From Limanda limanda (lineage: Eukaryota; Chordata; Actinopteri; Pleuronectiformes; Pleuronectidae): a DNA stretch of 64,000 nucleotides. This document shows, in pieces, positions 10,161 through 30,306 of the stretch. The position numbers and the translations under genes are program-made. The stretch spans positions 8,086,928 to 8,150,927 of the forward strand of contig NC_083658.1 of assembly GCF_963576545.1 (NCBI RefSeq), given 5' to 3'. The notes beneath the pieces were generated by a model. It was given only the letters and a program-made list of their open reading frames with translations, did not search any database and was not told where the DNA came from. The stretch's first letter is position 1. Each line of letters starts with the position of its first letter.

Positions 10161-11340
10161 CAGCATATATTTATATTATACATATTCATAGGTCACTGTT
10201 TTAAATAGACTGTTAACAGTTTTTATGTCCCTAGAAAATATATAACTCATTGAATAACACGGAAGATTTGTGTTTATATATCTTGTTTCTACTGATTTCT
10301 ACATAATTTATCTCTTTTTTTATAATGTCCTTCATGTAATTTTAAGGTTAAAGTGTGTTCCTTGCACAGTATGAATGTGTGCTCTTAACTAGCTCATATG
10401 ATTAAATACATTTGTTTTAAATCAATGGTTTCTTGGTTTGTGAGATTCAATGACAGTGTGTGTTCTCCTTTATGTATTGAATGTGTTTCCAAGAATAAAA
10501 GTCTAATAAAAAGATAATTGCGTCGTCGCCCTCCTCCTCTTTGCTTCTGTACGAACGGAGGCTGCACTGGCTACAGTTGAATTGTCTCATCACAAGACGA
10601 ATTAATCAGCTTCTCACAGTCCGACATGTTCGTTTACGTTTGACGTGAAGTCGGAACTGGGCAATTTCAGGTCAGAATATCTGACACATGAGTCGTCTGG
10701 AACGCAGCATTACACTCACACACACGGACAGTGAAGCAGCGATGTCGGTTAATGTCAAACATAGGGTTCCTACGGTCATGAAAAACCTGGAAAAGTCATT
10801 GAATTGTAAAATATTTATAACCAGACCTGGAAAAGTGCTTGAAAAAAATTGAATCCTAAAAGTTTTGGCGAAGTCATGGAAATTTGTTGTATTAATATTT
10901 TCATGTCGTTCATTTACGCTGAGTTTTAAATAATAAATATGCTTTTAAAAGAAATACACTCAAAATATAAGCAGGCATACGCTCTTTCTGTCTATCCGTC
11001 TATTCATCTATCCATCTATCTATCTTTCGATGTAACATGAATACTGTTTGTTCAATTTAATTATTGAGTATTTCTACTTCACTGTCTTAGTACTTTTACT
11101 TGTAATGGAATATTCATTTACTGTGTTGTTAATTTTACCTCAGTGAATGATACGAATTCTACTTCCACCACTAGTTAAGTTTATTTAGTTGCTTATACTG
11201 TAGAACTTGTAACAGAGTATTTCTACTGTGCAGTATTATTACTTTTCGTTTCCTCTTCGTCCAACAGGGGTCGCTGCTGGCTCGAAGCTCGGAGTCTCTG
11301 GTTTCCGGCCGCTCGATCTCTTTGTCCCCTCAGAGACTCG
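10161..11340 (+). other. 3' UTR end of gene A and 5' flank of gene B (spacer type X)
   Basis: No gene. Holds the AATAAA of gene A (10494), a dispersed repeat with the phrase cctggaaaagtcat (about 10765-10890), a short TCTA tract (about 10994-11025), and AT-rich sequence leading to exon 1 of gene B. A related spacer is found at 31116-31890 and partly at 34014-34340. Confidence 0.6.
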
Positions 11341-11361
11341 ATGTGCACAGAGAGGAGGAAC

Positions 11362-14300
11362 ATGGCCGCCGTGCAGCTGCTGCGGGTGTCGGTACATGAG
11401 CGAATCAGCGCTGCCGCTGAAGACGTCCTGCTGCAGGTGGAGAAAGGAGAAGGAAAGGCTCAAGTCCCGGAGCTGAGAGCGATGCTAACCGAGCGGCTAA
11501 TGGCGACTGGGGAGGAGATCCTCGCGGTCTTTGAGGAAACCGTGGCAGAGTACGAGGACAGACACGAGGACCGAGTGGAGCAGTCCCAGCTGGAGATCTG
11601 CCGCCAGAGGAGGCTGCTCGATGCCGCGATGCAGCCCGTAGTCCGGCTGCACAGAGCAGGTCAGTCCCTACATAGATATATGTCTATGAGTCCCTAGAGG
11701 AACCGCTAACATGCTAACGTTAGCTAGCATCAGCCCGAGCAGCGGAGTTAATTCGACACTTCCGGTCTCTGTCTGCTGCTCCAGCTGAATAATGAGAAGG
11801 ATTTGATGCTGTGTTGCTCATGTATGAAACAGAAAGTCTGGACACATTTCTCTGAGTTTGACCCACATGTCTTGTGTTGGGATTTTAAATTTGAGGTTGT
11901 GTGTGTATCTGTGAAGATGGCATTAGAACTGAAACTCCAAACAATAAAGTAGGAGGGTGGGGGCAGGCAGGGCCGGCCTTAGCACATTTGGCGCTCTAGG
12001 CAAGCTCCACTCCTGGCGCCCCCCGCCCCCCCCCCAAAAAAAAAAAAAAAAAAAAATATTTTTTCAAAACGATTTTCCACAAAAACGTAAAAAATTGTGT
12101 ATTTCTTCGTCGAAGTTGCTTGGACACACACACTCTAACCATAAGCCTCAATGTGCTAGCATGTTCTGACAACACCGTTTTCGATTTTTGGCTCATTTTA
12201 CCCTAATGTTAATACCACAGCAACAAAGTATACAGCATGAATGGAGCAGCAATAACGATATGGAGCCTTCAGTTCCTCATCCAGACTGCATCTTATTCAA
12301 ATTAAACACAATTTCAAGTACAAGCATTTCTCTGAGTGCAACTGCATTTTAAAGTGCATAAAACATACATTCAATTATTATGGTGTCTCTTTACTTCAAA
12401 CATTATCACTCATAAAGAAATATAAACATTTACAATATAGACCTATTGAACATTGGCTTATAACTGGTCTTATAAGGCACAATAACAATACATGACTTAA
12501 TTACATAGTCTGTTTGTGTCGGAGCTGAACTACACACTGTCTAAAGTAAACAATATACTATCTCGACCCGCCTGCAAGACGAAGCGCAGGTCAAATAAAC
12601 ACCTATAAAGGCGAATGTAGCCCCGCCCACCTATTGGCGCGAGTGTCCCACTGCACAGCGGAGTTTCTAAGTTTTTACCAGTCTAAGTAGACAATCAAAA
12701 CGATATTAATATGTCTCAATGACACTCGTGGTGATCAAGCGAAGCTTTAGGAGCTAACGTAGGTGACTCTCACCCACTACTAACCCGTAGAATACAGGAT
12801 GAATGCAGCAGCAATTAAGACACAGAGCATTCCGTTCCTCATCCAGACTGCATCTGGCATGTGGGAGGACATTACCCCCAGAGAGACAGTCCGGGGTGCA
12901 ACTGCTCCCGTGCCAAACGTTCCACCTGAGTGCTGCGGTCGTTTACTGATTTCTCTAATGAAACATAAACCACGTGACTAACACGTATATAAGTAGGAAT
13001 AATCTTTAATTACTGTTAAAGTCATTAAATACAATATTTTGGGGCATACCACATATAGAAGGGGGCGCAAACATTTTTTTTTTATATATATAGTTTTTTG
13101 TTTTTTTTTTGCTGGGTGCAGTTTTTGGCGCCCCCCTCTGAGTGGCGCCCTAGGCAACCGCCTATGTCGCCTGTAGGAAAGACCGGCCCTGGGGGCAGGA
13201 GCAGTTTGGGCCAGATATATGGCCTTCCCACCATGACTTATAATAACTAGTGCCGTCAAACAATTAAAATATTTAATCGCGATTAATCACATTTATGTCA
13301 TAGTTAACTCACGATTAATCGCAAATTTGTATCTATTCTAAATGTCCCTTCATTTATTTTTTTCCATCATTTTTTTTTCGTTTTAATGCTTTTATCAACA
13401 TGGAAAAGTAGATTGGCTTGCTTTATGCAAATGTTTTATTTAATTGAAAAAAAATTGCAGAACAGGGCGGTACAAAGTAAAAGTGCACATTTCAGGTAAA
13501 CAAGGACTCAAGTTTGCTGTGAACGTAGCAGTCAAGCCTCTTATTTCAGAAACAATGAACCGTAACAGTTAGGTTACCAATAAAAGGTAAGCCTACTACT
13601 TCTTTGCTTTCAGCTAGCTACTCAAACAGACAAGCAACAAAATACACAGGCAAGTGACGACCTACAGCCGTGGCCAAAAGTTTTGAGTGACACAAATATA
13701 CATTTTCACAAAGTGCTGCTTCAGTTTTTATAATGGCAATTTGCTTATACTCACAAATGTTATGAAGAGTGATCAGATGCATTTCAATTAAGTCCCAAAG
13801 TCCCTCTTTGCCACGAAAATGAACTAAATCCCCCAAAAAAAACATTTCCACTGCATTTCAGCCCTGCCACAGAGGGACTAGCTGACATCATGTCAGTGAT
13901 TCTCTTGCTAACACAGGTGAGAGTGTTGACAGGGAAAAGTCTGGAGATCACTCTGTCATGCTGATTGAGACAAAATAGCAGACTTGAAGCTTTAACAGGA
14001 GGGTGGTGCTTGAAATCATTGTTCTTCCTCTGTTAACCATTGTTACCTGCAAGGAAACATGTGCAGTCATGATTGCTTTGCACAAAAAGGGCTTCACAGG
14101 CAAGGATATTGCTGCTAGTAAAATTGCACCTAAATTTACCATTTATCGGATCATCAAGAACAGTAAGAAAAGGAGAGAGGTTCAATTGTTGTGTAAAAGG
14201 CTTCAGAGCGCCTTTTTCTGATGAATTCCCTTTCTGATTGTTTGGGGCATCTGGAAAAAAGCTCGTCTGGAGAAGAAAAGGTGAGCGCTACCATCAGTCC

Positions 14301-16300
14301 TGTGTCGTGCCAACAGTAAAGCATCCTGAGACCAGTCATGTGTGGGGTTGCTTCTCAGCCAAGGGAGTGGGCTCACCAACAATTTTGCTTAGAACACAGC
14401 CATGAATAAAGAATGGTACCAAAATGGAATGGAACAAAACATTGAAATTCTGGGTCCATGGCTAGGAAACTCCCCAGACCCTAATCCCATTGAGAATTTG
14501 TGGTAAATCGTCAATAGGCAGGTGGACAGACAAAAACCCACAAATTCTGACAAAGTTCAAGCATTGATTATGCAAGAATGGGCTGCCATCAGTCAGAAGT
14601 TAATTGACAGCTTGCCAGGGTGAAATGCAGAGGTCTTGAAAAAGAAGGGTAAACACTGCAAATATTGACTCTTTGCAGAAACTTAATGTAATTCTCAATA
14701 AAATCCTTTGACACAATGCTTGTAATTATACTTCAGTATACCATAGTAACATCTGATAAAAATATCTAAAAACACTGAAGCAACACACTTTGTGAAAACC
14801 AATACTTGTGTCATTCTCAAAACTTTTGGCCACGGCTGTACTTTGAAATAAATTAAACACAGAACTTTGTAGGGCTATTTGAGTCCTCCCCATATTTTTG
14901 GAAAATGTATGAAATAAGAAGTACCATATTTTGAAATAAATAAAAACATATAGCTGCAGCCTAATAATGAAACGGACTGGGTTTATGTTTATGTTTGGTT
15001 TTGACGTATGTTCAGTAAAACACTGTGTTGAAGGAGTGTCTGATATCCTGAGGGTTAGGGTTTATTTATTATTTTTTTGTGTTTGTAAACTGTATTATGT
15101 ATTGTTAATAAGTATTGTTAATAAATGTCTAACAATAACACATAATTGTCATAATTTCAAAATTCCTGTCAACTTTTAACATTTTTTTTTTTTACTAAAC
15201 ACGGTCGGCCGTTGGTCGGCCGCCGGTCGGCTTCTCTAGCGGCCCTACCACCAGGCTTAGCAAGTTTTCTGGGGGAAACCCTGCAACTGTAAACAACCTC
15301 AACATCTCTACTTCCTGAATGTGATCGTTAAAAAATCACGACAGTCGATTACAAGCGACACAACACTTAAGGAAACTCTGAAATGATAAACTTGTGTATT
15401 TGTGTTTCAGGGTGTCCTGCAGACGTCCAGCAACTGATGGTGATTAAAGAAGAGGTTCCTCCTGAGCAGCAGCAGTGGAGCCCCCTTGTGGACCAGGAGG
15501 ACCCAGAGCCCCCCCATATTAAAGAGGAACAGGAGGAACCGTGGACCAATCAGGATGGACAGCAGCTTCAAGGACTGGAGGAGGCTGATATCAAGTTCAC
15601 ATTGACTCCTGTCGCTGTGAAGAGTGAAGAATGTGAAGAGAAACTTAAATCGTCAAACCTTCATCTGAGGGAGACGAAGGAGAACAGAGGGAACCTAAGG
15701 GGCAATCTAAAGAAAGGTAACTCATTGAGTTGCTCTGATTGTGGTAAAAGATTTAACCAAAAGAGAAATCTAAATACACATATGAGGCGTCATACAGGAG
15801 AGAAGCCGTTTAGTTGTTCTGAGTGTGGTGAAAGATTTTACCAAAAGGGCAATCTGAAATCACATATGAGGCGTCATACAGGAGAGAAGCCAATTAGTTG
15901 CTCTGAATGTGGTAAAAGATTTGACCACAGGGGCAATCTAAATTATCACATGAGGCGTCATACAGGAGAGAAGCCATTTAGTTGCCCTGAGTGTGGTAAA
16001 AGATTTACCGGAAAGGGCAATCTAAATAAACATATGAGGCTTCATACAGGAGAGAAGCCATTTAGTTGCTCTGAGTGTGGTAGCAGATTTACCGAAAGGG
16101 ACACTCTAAATAATCATATGAGGCTTCATACAGGAGAGAAGCCATTTAGTTGCTCTGAGTGTGGTAAAGGATTTAACCAAAGGAGCAATCTAAATACACA
16201 TATGAGGAGTCATACAGGAGAGAAGCCGTTTAGTTGCTCTGAGTGTGGTAAAAGATTTACTGCAAGGGGCAGTCTAAAAAAACACATGAGGAGTCATTAG
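11362..16300 (+). CDS. Zinc-finger gene B: two-exon C2H2 protein with seven fingers
   Basis: Exon 1 is 11362-11659 and exon 2 is 15411-16300, joined in phase 1; predicted 395 residues. An in-frame ATG 21 bases upstream (11341) is not present in gene A, so the conserved MAAVQ start is preferred. Exon 2 begins [10 protein letters not shown], has a Gln-rich PPEQQQW insert absent from gene A, the acidic IKEE/VKSEE leader, and seven fingers. Contact residues (-1,2,3,6): QRNT, QGNS, HGNY, GGNK, EDTN, QSNT, AGSK. These differ from gene A in most fingers while the scaffold hardly changes, so the two proteins should read different DNA. The TAG stop (16298) again comes from the hAT end. AATAAA at 17376. 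Function is inferred from family only. Confidence 0.9.
11663..11696 (+). mobile_element. Excision footprint just after the exon 1 donor of gene B
   Basis: An 18-bp near-palindrome, catagatatatgtctatg (11671-11688), lies between two copies of agtcccta (11663-11670, 11689-11696). Genes A and D lack it. Gene C has an element starting catagatata at the same site (19992), so B looks like the excised state. Confidence 0.7.
11968..13191. mobile_element. hAT-type DNA transposon, non-autonomous, in intron 1 of gene B
   Basis: Ends CAGGGCCGGCCTTAGC and, inverted, ...GACCGGCCCTG, with a second shared stretch gcgcYcTaggcaa inside each end. Perfect 8-bp target duplication ggggcagg (11960-11967, 13192-13199). 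No transposase recognised in its 1224 bp. Contains a poly-A run at about 12036-12056. Confidence 0.9.
13247..13662. mobile_element. Fragment with hAT-like end (tgccgtcaaacaattaaa) and nested ATTAATCGCGATTAAT
   Basis: The start and the ttaatcgcgattaatc repeats resemble a widespread fish hAT end. No matching right end was found; the Tc1 element at 13665 may have landed in it and the far side is not recognisable. Confidence 0.45.
13665..14838 (+). mobile_element. Degenerate Tc1-type element with transposase remains
   Basis: Inverted ends cagccgtggccaaaagtttt / aaaacttttggccacggctg, flanked by TA on both sides (13663-64, 14839-40), as expected for Tc1/mariner. The + strand still reads [10 protein letters not shown] and [11 protein letters not shown], the typical C-terminal half of a Tc1 transposase, but with several stops and frame changes. 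Not functional. Confidence 0.9.
15180..15284 (-). repeat. Transposon-end-like repeat before exon 2 (ggggaaaccctgc)
   Basis: GC-rich stretch with repeated ggtcggccg units ending ttctgggggaaaccctgc, inserted relative to gene A, where accaactgtaagcgacc is continuous. The same insertion is in gene C (27406-27472) and its copies. Class unclear. Confidence 0.5.
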
Positions 16301-16899
16301 GCTTGAAAAATTCAGGGAATATTCAAAGTTGGAAACTTTCCATGGGAGTTAATGGGTATAAACTGGAAATTGTGGGTAATTTACACTTACTGTATTTACC
16401 TTGTCATACACAGACATAAATATAAACATTTTGTTTTGTCATAAGCTGATTTGAGCCCTGAGGAAACTTTGGGCACTTGACTATATGCTTCTGCATCTTT
16501 GTGGCATTCTTAACATAGGTCTTTGCTCAGTATTTGCAAAGGTACACAGTCTTTCCTTCTACATTGGCTAGGGTGAAATGTCTCCACATATGAGAAGGTG
16601 CACGTGGCATTGTTCTGTAGAAAAAGATGATAAAAAAGCTTGTACAAAACACTAATGCAATGCCAGAGATATAAATAGTTAGCTAAAGAATTATCTGTGC
16701 ATGTGATGGAGATATGCACAGTGCACGGTTCAAATTCAACATGCAGCGTGTGCTGCATTCCATACATCTTTAAAATAGAGTTTACAATGACGTTTCTATT
16801 GGTCAGCGTTTAATTTGCGGTAACTTCTTTTTTTTTAAATTCTCAAAATTCCCGAGCCATGGAAGGTTTCCGGAAAGTTTCCACCCCTTTGCAACCCTA
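16298..16899 (-). mobile_element. hAT element at the end of gene B, with BED-finger remains
   Basis: Same insertion as at 9529: TAG of the terminal repeat is the stop codon, duplication ggagtcat at 16290-16297 and 16900-16907. On the minus strand around 16510-16620 it keeps a decayed coding stretch related to the BED finger exon of the sister element at 18501, so this copy retains more of the internal sequence than gene A's. Confidence 0.85.
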
Positions 16900-17045
16900 G
16901 GAGTCATACAGGAGAGAAATCGTTTAGTTGCTCTGACTGGTAAAAGATTTAAGATTCAGTCCTATTGTATGAGACGTAAGGATTCATAAAGTAGAGAAAT
17001 GATTCAGTTGCAACCTTTTGTAACAAAAGATTTTTTAGAATTTAT
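16900..17045 (+). pseudogene. Fossil eighth and ninth fingers of gene B
   Basis: After the target duplication the frame reads RSHTGEKSFSCSD, then two bases are missing from the expected tgtggt and a TAA follows. Further on a decayed TGEK-like linker and FSCNLCNKRFF give the first half of a ninth finger. The ancestral protein therefore had at least nine fingers. Confidence 0.8.
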
Positions 17046-18008
17046 CTGCAGATATTCATATTATACATATTCATAGTTCACTGTTTTAAAAAGACTATTA
17101 CCAGTTTGTAAGTCCCTAGAAAATATAACTAATTTAATGACACGAAAGATTTGTGTTTATATATCTTGTTTCTACTGATCTCTACATAACTTATCTATTT
17201 TTCATAATGTCCTTCATGTCATTTTTAGGTTAAAGTGTGTTCCTTGCACAGTATGAATTTGTGTTCTTAACTAGTTCATATGATTAAATACGTTTGTTTT
17301 AAATCAATGGTTTCTTGGTTCGTGAGATTCAATGACAGTGTGTGTTCTCCTTTATGTATTGACTGCGTTTCCAAGAATAAAAGTGTATTTTAAAGCTCCA
17401 AATTGCATTTTTTTGAAATATCAAGGTTGAATGGCGTTTTGAATTCTCAGTGTTTACACATCTGTCGGTCCCTTCCTCTCCTCACACGACAAAAACCTGC
17501 AGAAAACACATCCATGCTACGTCCTTCTCTTTGTGCCCCACTCAGGTCTTTCTGACATGGATAAATCGTTGTATACCTCACGCAAGTAAGAAAATGTTTT
17601 TAAAAAATGAAAGAAGGGCTATTCTTTGAAAATAATATAAAATAAAACATATTTTATATCTGTGAGAACTTAAATAAATCTTTTTGTGTTTAAGTGCTGC
17701 AATCACTGGTTTTGACTTACGTGACTTTCTGAACTTTATCATCCTCATCACCAACAACAGATTTTTTATCAATATAAGTACGAGTATGACAATTATATTT
17801 CTAATAGTTTGTTGATCAAGAGTTTGGCCATTTAATTTCGTTAACTTTTAAACTTTTGAATGGATTAAAATCCAAGTTATTGATGATGTATTCTTTTTGA
17901 GTGTTATTTTACTTTCTGAACTGAACTTTATAATAATAAGTCGATTTAGTGTTGCAAAACATCCAAGGTTGAATGATAACAGATCCCTCTCTGTGGTATA
18001 ATAATAAT

Positions 18009-18865
18009 TAGGGTTGCAAAGGGGCGGAAAGTTTCCGGTAAATTTCCGGAAACTTTCCACGGGAATATTAAGCTGGGAATTTTGAAAAAAACAAAACTAT
18101 GCAAATTAAAGGCTGAGCAATAAAAACATCATTCAAAACTCTATTTTAAAGATGTATGGAATGCATCACACGCTGCATGTTGAGTTTCAAGCCTCCACTG
18201 TGCATTCTTCCATCACATGCACAGATAACTCCCAGCATCCTTCACTCTACAGCAAGGCTATTGAGGCCTGCTGTAGTGTGCAGGACTAGTCAGGTAAGTT
18301 TCGATGATATTACTCGGGAAAATATATTAGCATGCTGATTGAGGATTGTTCATCTGTTCATCTTGCCTATTTCCATTGATTTATCCATCAATTGTAAAAT
18401 ATGTTTACAGATGATTCCAATTGTTTGGCTAACTATTTATATCTCTGGCATTGCATTAGTGTTTTTTACAAACTTTTTTCTCATCTTATTCTACAGAACA
18501 ATGCCACGTGCACCTTCTCATGTGTGGAGACATTTCACCCCATCCAATGTAGAAGGAAAGGCTGTGTACATTTGCAAATACTGTGCAAAGACCTATGTTA
18601 AGAATGACACAAAGATGCAGAAGCATATAGTCAAGTGCCCAGAGTTTCCTCAGGGCTCAAATCAGCCTATGACAAAACAAAATGTTTATATTTATGTCTG
18701 TATATGACAAGGTAAATACAGTTAGTATAAATTACCCACAACATTTCCAGTTTATTCCCGTTAATTCCCGTTAATTCCCGTATATTCCCGTTTATTCCTG
18801 TTAATTCCCGTTAATTCCCATGGAAAGTTTCCAACTTTGAAAATTCCAGGAATTTTGCAACCCTA
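18009..18865 (+). mobile_element. hAT element with a BED-finger exon
   Basis: Ends tagggttgcaaa / tttgcaaccccta-type, perfect 8-bp duplication ataataat (18001-18008, 18866-18873). From 18501 the + strand encodes MPRAPSHVWRHFTPSNVEG followed by a C-x2-C...H-x4-C BED finger (YICKYCAKTY...MQKHIVKC), the usual N-terminal DNA-binding module of hAT transposases. The rest of the transposase is missing. Same family as the elements at 9529, 16298 and 28306. A 10-bp minisatellite (ttaattcccg) lies at about 18751-18820. Confidence 0.9.
18501..18707 (+). pseudogene. BED zinc-finger exon of the hAT transposase (remnant)
   Basis: Begins with ATG right after a pyrimidine tract and acag. Holds one complete BED finger, then runs into unrelated sequence with a stop at 18705. 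No catalytic domain follows before the terminal repeat at 18865. Confidence 0.7.
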
Positions 18866-19683
18866 ATAATAATACAGTAAATGATTTAGCATCTTAAAAA
18901 GGTTAAGTAAAAATGAACATTGTTGCAGTTTTAGGCAGATAATTCAGTCAATTTATTTATGTTCTACAGAGCCCCAGAAGGGTCACGGCAAAGATTTAAA
19001 TCCCATATTTGTGTAAACAGCAGCTTCAGGGGAAGAAAGGATAATTTTATTAGTAGTAGTAGTAGCAATATTAATATAATTATTATTTTAAGTATTATCA
19101 TTAGTATTAATATCATTAATTAGGGCCCGAGCACCGAACAGTAGGAGACCCTATTGAAATTGTTTTTTTTTCTTTTCAGGCAAATTAATTTACTTCTTGA
19201 GGGCTTTCACATGCTCAAATTCTTACCAAAATTTGCAGAAAATTTTGAAAGTGGTGAAAATTGACGTATTTTCTGGAGGTATTTTAAATGGGCAGGCCCA
19301 TTCAGTGCTGCTTTTCAGTCCCAGAAATTGTTGTTTATTTTTGGTTTTACGGATGGAGTAGGTTTAATTTAATTATTGAGTATTTCTACTTCACTGTCTT
19401 AGTGCTTTTACTTGTAATGGAATATTACTTTACTGTACTTTTACCTCAGTGAATGATCCGAATTCTTCTTCCACCATTGGTTAAGTTTATTTTGTTGCTT
19501 ATACTTTCGCACTTGTTTTACAAGTGCATGAAATACAGAGTATTTCTACCGTGCAGTATTAGTACTTTCGTTTCCTCTTCGTCCAACAGGGGTCACTGCT
19601 GGCTCGAAGCTCGGAGTCTCTGGTTTCCGGCCGCTCGATCTCTTTGTCCCCTCAGAGCCTCGATGTGCTCAGAGAGGAGGAAC

Positions 19684-28059
<8,376 letters not shown>

Positions 28060-28308
28060 GAGAAGCCATTTAGTTGCTCTGAATGTGGTAAAAGATTTTA
28101 CCAAAAGGGCAGTCTGAAATCACATATGAGGAGTCATACAGGAGAGAAGCCATTTAGTTGCTCTGAGTGTGGTAAAGGATTTACCGGAAAGGGCGGTCTA
28201 AAAAAACACATGATGAGTCATACAGGAGAGAAACCGTTTAGTTGCTCTGAGTGTGGTAAAAGATTTAACGCAAGGGGCAGTCTAAAAACACACATGAGGA
28301 GTCATTAG
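28060..28308 (+). pseudogene. Untranslated fingers 3-5 of gene C, copy 1
   Basis: In frame after the [21 protein letters not shown], then [10 protein letters not shown] and [10 protein letters not shown] fingers, open to TAG 28306. No further lesion is visible, so readthrough would restore five fingers. Confidence 0.8.
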
Positions 28309-28609
28309 GCTTGCAAAATTCCGGGGATATTCAAAGTGTGCAGTAGTGTGGCCTCAATAGCCCTGCTGTTGTGTGCAGGATGCTGGGAATTATCTGTGCA
28401 TGTGATGGAGAAATGCACGGTGCACGGTTGACATTAAACATGCAGCATGTGCCGCATTCCATACCTCTTTAAATAGAGTTTACAATGACGTTTCTATTGG
28501 TCAGCGTTTAATTTGTGGTAACATCTTTTTTTTGAAAATTCCCCAATTTCCCGAGCCATGGAAGGTTTCCGGAACGTTTCCGGAAATTTTCCACCCCTTT
28601 GCAACCCTA
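28306..28609. mobile_element. hAT element supplying the distal TAG of gene C, copy 1
   Basis: Same insertion as in genes A and B, reduced to 304 bp. Target duplication ggagtcat at 28298-28305 and 28610-28617. Fossil fingers follow at 28610-28755. Confidence 0.85.
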
Positions 28610-29094
28610 GGAGTCATACAGGAGAGAAATCGTTTAATTGCTCTGACTGGTAAAAGATTTAAGATTCAGTCCTATTGTACGAGACGTGAGGATTCATAAA
28701 GGAGAGAAATTTTTCAGTTGCAACCTTTTGTAACAAAAGATTTTTTAGAATTTATCCACATATATTCATATTATACATATTCATAGTTCACTGTTTTTAA
28801 TAGACTATTACCAGTTTGTTAGTCCCTCGAAAATACAACTAATTTAATGACACGAAAGATTTGTGTTTATATATCTTGTTTCTACTGATCTCTACATAAC
28901 TTATCTATCTTTCATAATGTCCTTCATGTCATTTATAGGTTAAAGTGTGTTCCTTGCACAGTATGAATTTGTGTTCTTAACTAATTTATATGATTAAATA
29001 TGTTTGTTTTTTAAATCAATGGTTTCTTGGTTCGTGAGATTCAATGACAGTGTGTGTTCTCCTTTATGTATTGAATGTGTTTCCAAGAATAAAA

Positions 29095-30306
29095 GTGTAT
29101 TTTAAAGCTCCAAATGTAAATTTTTTTGAAACATCAAGGTTGAATGGCGTTTTGAATTCTCAGTGTTTACACATCTGTGGCGTCCCTTCCTCTCTTCACA
29201 CGACTAACACCTGCAGAAAACACATCCATGCTACGTCCTTCTCTTTGTGCCCCACTCAGGTCTTTCTGACGTGGATAAATCGTTGTATACCTCAAGCAAG
29301 TAAGGAAATGTTAAAAAAAAATGAAAGAAGGGCTATTCTTTGAAAATAAAGTAAAATAAAAGCTTTTTGTATCTGTGAGATCTTAAATAAATCTTTTCGT
29401 GTTTAAGTTCTGCAATCACTGGGTTTGACTTCTGTGACTTTCTGAACTTTATCATCCTCATCACCAACAACAGTTTCTTATCAATATAAGCACGAGTATG
29501 AAAATTATATTTCTAATAGTTTGTTGATTGATGAGTTTGGTCATTTAATTTCGTTAACTTTTAAAAACTTTTTAATGGATTAAAATTCAAAGTTATCGAT
29601 GACGTATTCTTTTTGAGTGTTATTTTACTTTCTGAACTGAACTTTATAATAATAAGTCGATGATTTAGTAATGCAAAACATCCAAGGTTGAATGATAACA
29701 TATTCCTCTCTGTGGTACAATAATAATACAGTAAATCATTTATCATCTTAAAAAGGTCAAGTAAAAATGAAGATTGTTGCCATTTTTTGGCAGATAATTC
29801 ATATTCAGCTAATCTAATTTAGGTCAGTCAAGTTATTTAAGTTCTACGGAGCCCCGGAAGGGTCATTGCAAAGATTTTGAATCCAATATTTGTGTAAACA
29901 GCAGCTTCAGGGAAAGAAAAGATAATGTTATAAGTAGTAGTAGTAGTAGCAGCATTAATATAATTATAATTTAAGCATTATCATTAGTATTAATATCATC
30001 AATTAAGGCCCGAGCACCGAACAGTAGGAGAGCGTAGGAGGCCCTATTGAAATGGATTTTTTCAGGCAAATGAATTGCCTTTTTGAGGGCTTTCACATGC
30101 TCAAATTCTTACCAAAATTTGCAGAAAATTAGAAAGTGGTGAAAATGTACGTATTCTGGAGTCATTTTAAATGGTTGTGCCCTTCAGTACTGCTTTTCAG
30201 TCCCAGAAATTGTTGTTTATTTTTGGTTTTACGGTCAGTTTATTTCTACTTTACTGTCTTTGTAGTTTTAGTTGTAATGGAATATTACTTTACTGTCTTG
30301 GTACTT
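29095..30306 (+). repeat. ptprn 3' UTR tail copy, unit 1
   Basis: Homologous to 4981-6060 next to ptprn, joined to ccaagaataaaa of the gene C 3' end at its left. At the right it stops abruptly at ggtactt, where the original continues into a zinc-finger 5' flank. Confidence 0.9.

Larger units (their letters stand above)
17383..19560 (+). repeat. Duplicated ptprn 3' UTR tail and gene A 5' flank, copy after gene B
   Basis: From 17383 the sequence matches 4981 onward in ptprn (gtgtattttaaagctccaaa..., then the ggtctttctga and aagcaagtaag stretches). The junction directly follows ccaagaataaaa of the zinc-finger 3' end. The copy is interrupted by the hAT at 18009-18865 and runs on into the promoter of gene C. 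Confidence 0.9.

Noticed and set aside
11341..11361. Upstream in-frame ATG of exon 1 (MCTERRN)
   Set aside because: Absent in gene A and in a weaker context than the conserved ATG in gaacATGG.
12978..13259. 93-residue minus-strand frame
   Set aside because: Crosses the hAT end and A/T runs; no recognisable domain.
16510..16767. Minus-strand frame ending NNATCTFSYVETFHPSQCRRK
   Set aside because: Wrong frame over a decayed BED-finger region of the hAT; the true frame is disrupted.
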